This document shows positions 5,026 to 8,002 of a stretch of 8,002 nucleotides of DNA, piece after piece. Location of the stretch: positions 1-8,002 of the forward strand of contig JAEWUY010000058.1 of the NCBI GenBank assembly GCA_023396795.1, written 5' to 3'. The position numbers and the translations under genes are program-made. Origin of the DNA: Bacillota bacterium (GTDB lineage Bacteria > Bacillota_I > Bacilli_A > RFN20 > CAG-826). How positions within the stretch are numbered: position 1 is the stretch's first letter; the number at the start of each line of letters is the position of its first letter. Below the pieces are notes generated by a model. That model searched no databases and was not told where the DNA came from. It saw only the letters and a list, made by a program, of their open reading frames with translations.

Positions 5026-6205
5026 GTTTTTTATGATTAATTTATTAAGGCGAATCTTTGTCAAAGATTATATAAACGTTGGTGATGCCAAGGTAAGGAC
5101 CGCTCATGGTCAGCTCGCTTCCTTTTTTGGTGTGATTACTAACATTCTTTTATTTGCTGCCAAACTTGTCTTTGGTCTATTAGCAAGTTCTATCTCGATC
5201 ATTGCCGATTCAATCAACAACCTTTCAGACACCGGAAATTCTTTTGTAGCTCTTATTGGCTTTAAAATATCAGCCAAGCCCGCGGATAAAGAACACCCCT
5301 TTGGCCACCAAAGACTCGAATACCTCGCCGGCTTGATTATCAGCATCGTCATCGTCGTCTTAGGCGGCAATATGCTGGTCCAATCAATTCAGAGAATTAT
5401 AAATAATGAAGCATCAACCTATACGTTGTGGACTTTTATTATTTTAGGCCTTGCGATTTTACTTAAAGTCTATCAATCCTTTTTTAATTACAAAGTCGGC
5501 AAACTAATCGATTCCGTGACTTTAAAAGCCACGGCCCTTGATTCCTTGCTTGATGTCTTTGCCACCTCAGCAGTCTTAGCCTCGGCCTTAGTGTCCTTTT
5601 ACTTTGGCTGGAACATCGATGGTTACATGGGCATTATCGTCTCCGTTGTTGTCGCTTACTCGGGTATCAAGATGATTAAAGAAACCATTGATCCCTTAAT
5701 CGGCAAAGCCGCGGACAAAGACTTAGTCAATAAAGTCATTTCCGATATCTTATCTTACGACGGGGTTTTAGGCGTTCACGACTTACGGGCCCACTCCTAC
5801 GGACCCACGAAGATCTTTATGTCAATCCACGTCGAAGTAAACTGCGATGTTAACGTCATCCGTTCTCACGAGTTAATTGATAAAATCGAAACCGATATCA
5901 AAGAAAAATACCAGATTGACTTGGTCATCCATATGGATCCGATTGACCCCGATAACGCCGAAACTATCCTTTTGCTCAATAAAGTCCAAACTGCCTTGCT
6001 GAGCGTTTCCAAAGACTTGTCGCTTCATGACTTTCGGATTATCAAAGAAAAGAATCACAAGAAAGCGATTTTTGAGATTGTCGTCCCCTTTGATTTTAAG
6101 CCAAGCCACGAACAAATCTTGAAAGACCTTAACAACGCCCTTGAGTCCGAGAAACTGAAAATTAGCCTTGAGCCGACCTTTGAAACACCCTTTGTTGAAC
6201 AATAA
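5024..6205 (+). CDS. Cation diffusion facilitator, probable Mn2+ exporter
   Basis: A 393-residue inner-membrane metal/proton antiporter of the CDF family, which exports divalent metal from the cytosol. There are six membrane segments at about 33-55, 57-80, 100-122, 134-153, 166-190 and 198-215, then a cytoplasmic dimerisation domain (about 222-305) with HDLRAHS near 252-258. An extra C-terminal domain of about 80 residues (310-393) contains HDFRIIKE (335-342), as in several Firmicutes members near 390 residues. The transport-site residues are Asn65-Asp69 in helix 2 (NNLSD) and Asp173-Asp177 in helix 5 (DSLLD), the NxxxD/DxxxD quartet associated with manganese CDFs such as streptococcal MntE, rather than the DxxxD/HxxxD of zinc and iron types. 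The start could be ATG 5024 or ATG 5033. The coding region is visibly richer in C and G than the genes to its left. Family is certain; metal is inferred. Confidence 0.93.
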   Translation: MFFMINLLRRIFVKDYINVGDAKVRTAHGQLASFFGVITNILLFAAKLVFGLLASSISIIADSINNLSDTGNSFVALIGFKISAKPADKEHPFGHQRLEYLAGLIISIVIVVLGGNMLVQSIQRIINNEASTYTLWTFIILGLAILLKVYQSFFNYKVGKLIDSVTLKATALDSLLDVFATSAVLASALVSFYFGWNIDGYMGIIVSVVVAYSGIKMIKETIDPLIGKAADKDLVNKVISDILSYDGVLGVHDLRAHSYGPTKIFMSIHVEVNCDVNVIRSHELIDKIETDIKEKYQIDLVIHMDPIDPDNAETILLLNKVQTALLSVSKDLSLHDFRIIKEKNHKKAIFEIVVPFDFKPSHEQILKDLNNALESEKLKISLEPTFETPFVEQ

Positions 6206-6227
6206 AACTAAATTTTTATAAAAAAGA

Positions 6228-6258
6228 CTCCGCCTATTTTGTCTTTATATATGCGGAG
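6228..6258 (+). repeat. Inverted repeat in the sigma-factor leader
   Basis: CTCCGC (6228-6233) and GCGGAG (6253-6258) are exact complements around a 19-base spacer. A competing pairing GTCT (6241-6244) with AGAC (6257-6260) is also possible. The right arm ends 2 bases before the ribosome binding site of the sigma gene. It could be a weak leader hairpin or an operator. No T run follows, so a terminator for the transporter gene is unlikely. Confidence 0.3.
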
Positions 6259-6260
6259 AC

Positions 6261-6268
6261 GAGAAAGG
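6261..6268 (+). promoter_or_regulatory. Ribosome binding site GAGAAAGG that decides the sigma start
   Basis: GAGAAAGG lies 6 bases before the ATG at 6275 and supports that start. The in-frame TTG at 6239 and ATG at 6251 have no comparable site and would put translation through this element. Confidence 0.65.
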
Positions 6269-6274
6269 TCTTCG

Positions 6275-6784
6275 ATGCTTGTTAAAAGAAAAGTTGTTGT
6301 CAATCTAATTAATAAAGACCAACATGCTTTTAACGAAGTATATACTTCTTATCGAAAACTTTTGTTTTTTATCATCATCTCGATTGTTAAAAATGAAACA
6401 ATCGCCGAGGACTTACTGCAAGATACCTTTATAAAAGTCTACGAAGCAGTATGTAATCTCAAAGACCCAAGTAGCTTTCACTCCTACATTACTTTGACCG
6501 CGAAAAACCTTGCTCTTAATGAGATAAAGAGAATGCGGAGAGTCGAAAGCCTTGATCCTTTGCTAGATATCTATGGCCAAGAAGAACAAAGTTTTACTTT
6601 ACTAGATGAGATTGCTAGTTATCTAAGTGACATTGAAAATACGATTGTTATTTATAAAATCGTTCATGAACGCGGTTTTCAAGAAATAAGTTCGTTAATG
6701 GATATTCCCTTATCAACCGTTTATCAAATCTATCAAAAAGCTTTAAAGAAAATTAAAGACCATTACGAAAGGAGCAAATTATGA
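6275..6784 (+). CDS. ECF-type RNA polymerase sigma factor
   Basis: A 169-residue extracytoplasmic-function sigma factor made only of regions 2 and 4, the normal length for the group. Region 2 spans about 16-90: FNEVYTSYRKLL at 19-30, the core-binding AEDLLQDTFIKVYE at 44-57, and LTAKNLALNEIKRMRR at 74-89, which ends in the basic stretch near the -10 contact. Region 4 spans about 115-163, with a helix-turn-helix at GFQEISSLMDIP (134-145) and STVYQIYQKALKKIK (147-161). The linker between the regions is short and acidic. The gene starts 69 bases after the transporter stop and overlaps the next gene by 4 bases (ATGA), so the pair is translationally coupled. Such coupling usually joins an ECF sigma factor to its membrane-bound inhibitor; here the partner is a serpin. 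Autoregulation is likely by analogy, but I see no certain ECF promoter. Confidence 0.9.
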   Translation: MLVKRKVVVNLINKDQHAFNEVYTSYRKLLFFIIISIVKNETIAEDLLQDTFIKVYEAVCNLKDPSSFHSYITLTAKNLALNEIKRMRRVESLDPLLDIYGQEEQSFTLLDEIASYLSDIENTIVIYKIVHERGFQEISSLMDIPLSTVYQIYQKALKKIKDHYERSKL

Positions 6785-8002
6785 ATTATCGGCAACGCTT
6801 TAAACAAGACGCCAAAGAAGTCTTAGACAAAAAAACACCAGACATCAATTTTGATGGCCAAGTAATGTTTAATGAAACTCCACATAAAACACCGAATTAT
6901 AAATTTGCGATTTATGTTCCGGTCTTTACAAGCGTCGCAGCCTTAGGAGTTATTTTAGGGGTGGCCTTATGGCCAAAGAGTTATGATGCGATCAATCCTC
7001 CCGATTATTATAAAAATATTCCCGCGGAACGATCTGGAGAGCATGCTTCTTTTCGTGGCGAGACGACATCATTAGATGTCTATAACAATTTCATCGCAAG
7101 TTTCTCGCCTTTAGTTTTCTCTGGCGATTTTGACGCCCGGAGTTTTTCGCCTGTTGATGCTTTTGTTAATGTTGCGATTTTAGGTTATACCTCAACGGGA
7201 ACCTCACAGAGCGAGATTTTAGAAGCTTTAGGTGTTGTCTCTGTCGAAGAGCTTAATCAAGTGACCAAAGAAGTTATTGATGTCCTCGGCAGTGGTGCGG
7301 GTTATTCTCTTAATTCTTTTTGGTATGATGATGCCTTATATGATTTACGAGACAATAGCGATGACTTCCTTGATGTTTTATCCAATTATTACTACACAAA
7401 CGTCATATCTCGTAAGCCAACAAGTGCTTTAATTAACGAATGGCTTGATCTATATGTTCCCAAAGATCGCTTTCCAATCGTTCCTGAAGTCGAAATCGAC
7501 GACGAAAATACCGTCGCAGCAATCGTTTCTTCGTATTTTGCCAAGAACACCTGGGCGAATGAAAACTTAAGCGAAACATTTGAAAATCAATATAATAGTC
7601 AAAACCATAAGATGACCTTTCATGGCGTTAGCGATCAGGAAGTCGATTATATCGAACACGGTGGATGCCCCTTAACTGGTGGTGATTACCGAGGTGTTGA
7701 AATGTACTTAGAAAGCATGAAGATAAACTTCTTTCTTCCCGATGTCGGCAAAGGACCAAACGATATATTTAGTAGCGTCCTAAGTAGTGGATACACTAGT
7801 GATACAGAAATAAATCTCGCCGCGCATGTTCCATATTTTAAAATCGATAATCGTTTGGATTTAATGACTTCGCTTATGGAGTATGGCGTTAATAGTGTGT
7901 TTAATAGTCATGCCGCTGCTGGTTTAATTAATAGCGATAGTCTTCTTGTCACGGCAATTGAGCAGTTTTCGACAATGAGCTTTGATTTTGGTGGCGTCTA
8001 TT
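6781..8002 (+). CDS. Membrane-anchored serpin, probable anti-sigma partner (3' end outside window)
   Basis: 407 residues are visible, with no stop before the edge. Residues 1-40 are a polar N-terminal tail, 41-64 a single membrane segment ending ALW, and 65-95 a linker, so the rest should lie outside the cell. From about 97 the sequence is a serpin: FSPVDAF (122-128) and the GYTSTGTSQSEILEAL run (135-150) match the conserved SP...GA.G.T..EI...L block. INEWLD (218-223), YFAKNTW (252-258) with ETF (265-267), and MTFHGV (278-283) match the next blocks. HVPYFKI (349-355) and LMEYGVNSVF (365-374) lead toward the reactive loop. The frame ends at FDFGGVY (401-407), about where the loop hinge begins, so the protease-specificity residues are missing. 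AAAGGAG (6768-6774) lies 6 bases before the ATG. The 4-base overlap with the sigma gene and the short cytoplasmic tail suggest an anti-sigma role. The serpin fold is well supported; signalling is inference. Confidence 0.87.
   Translation, partial: MNYRQRFKQDAKEVLDKKTPDINFDGQVMFNETPHKTPNYKFAIYVPVFTSVAALGVILGVALWPKSYDAINPPDYYKNIPAERSGEHASFRGETTSLDVYNNFIASFSPLVFSGDFDARSFSPVDAFVNVAILGYTSTGTSQSEILEALGVVSVEELNQVTKEVIDVLGSGAGYSLNSFWYDDALYDLRDNSDDFLDVLSNYYYTNVISRKPTSALINEWLDLYVPKDRFPIVPEVEIDDENTVAAIVSSYFAKNTWANENLSETFENQYNSQNHKMTFHGVSDQEVDYIEHGGCPLTGGDYRGVEMYLESMKINFFLPDVGKGPNDIFSSVLSSGYTSDTEINLAAHVPYFKIDNRLDLMTSLMEYGVNSVFNSHAAAGLINSDSLLVTAIEQFSTMSFDFGGVY

Noticed and set aside
5873..6202. Reverse-strand frame of 109 codons
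   Set aside because: It is a shadow of the C-terminal domain of the transporter, which aligns throughout with its family.
6213..6224. Perfect palindrome TTTTTATAAAAA after the transporter stop
   Set aside because: It is A+T-only low-complexity sequence; without G/C pairs it is not a credible terminator or operator.
6239..6274. Longer start for the sigma factor (TTG 6239 or ATG 6251)
   Set aside because: A good ribosome site GAGAAAGG sits 6 bases before ATG 6275; the extra residues (SLYMRRRERSS) are translated leader and lie outside sigma region 2.
1..8002. Alternative genetic code with UGA as tryptophan (Mycoplasma-type)
   Set aside because: TGA ends the membrane-protein and sigma genes at natural boundaries, including the ATGA overlap, and Trp is encoded by TGG throughout the genes read.

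Overview
The window looks like a chromosomal accessory segment of a low-GC, Gram-positive-related bacterium of the Firmicutes/Mollicutes side. The DNA is A+T-rich, there are strong purine-rich ribosome binding sites and a classic hairpin-plus-T-run terminator. UGA is a true stop: it ends the small membrane protein at 2557-2559 and the sigma factor at 6782-6784. That argues against the Mycoplasma/Spiroplasma code and leaves lineages such as Acholeplasma/Izemoplasma or Erysipelotrichia-like bacteria. This placement is inference from base composition and gene style, not from a marker gene.

Layout. (1) Bases 1-2265 hold the end of a phosphonate biosynthesis operon: the C-terminal, thiamine-diphosphate-binding part of phosphonopyruvate decarboxylase, then, 3 bases later, a 600-residue fusion of a nucleotidyltransferase (PntC-like) and an iron-type alcohol dehydrogenase. 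Together they predict phosphonopyruvate -> phosphonoacetaldehyde -> 2-hydroxyethylphosphonate -> CMP-activated 2-hydroxyethylphosphonate, a donor for decorating a lipid or glycan. (2) Bases 2338-3683 hold a small membrane protein lacking an ATG start, followed 14 bases later by a ComEC-like metallo-beta-lactamase-fold hydrolase. (3) Bases 3684-4335 carry no convincing gene, but hold a strong hairpin, a second terminator-like hairpin, a 40-codon relic or small ORF, and a pair of repeated promoter-like blocks. (4) Bases 4336-4962 are a one-gene unit: a secreted or anchored Thr/Ser/Asn-rich protein of 190 residues with its own terminator. (5) Bases 5024-6205 encode a cation diffusion facilitator whose metal-site residues match the manganese type. 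(6) Bases 6275-8002 encode an ECF sigma factor overlapping by 4 bases (ATGA) with a membrane-anchored serpin that runs off the right edge.

The two observations most worth pursuing are the sigma factor-serpin pair and the nucleotidyltransferase-dehydrogenase fusion. In the first, a protease-inhibitor domain sits where an anti-sigma sensor would be expected, which suggests a protease-sensing signalling switch. The second encodes two consecutive phosphonate steps on one chain and so points to hydroxyethylphosphonate rather than the usual aminoethylphosphonate as the product.
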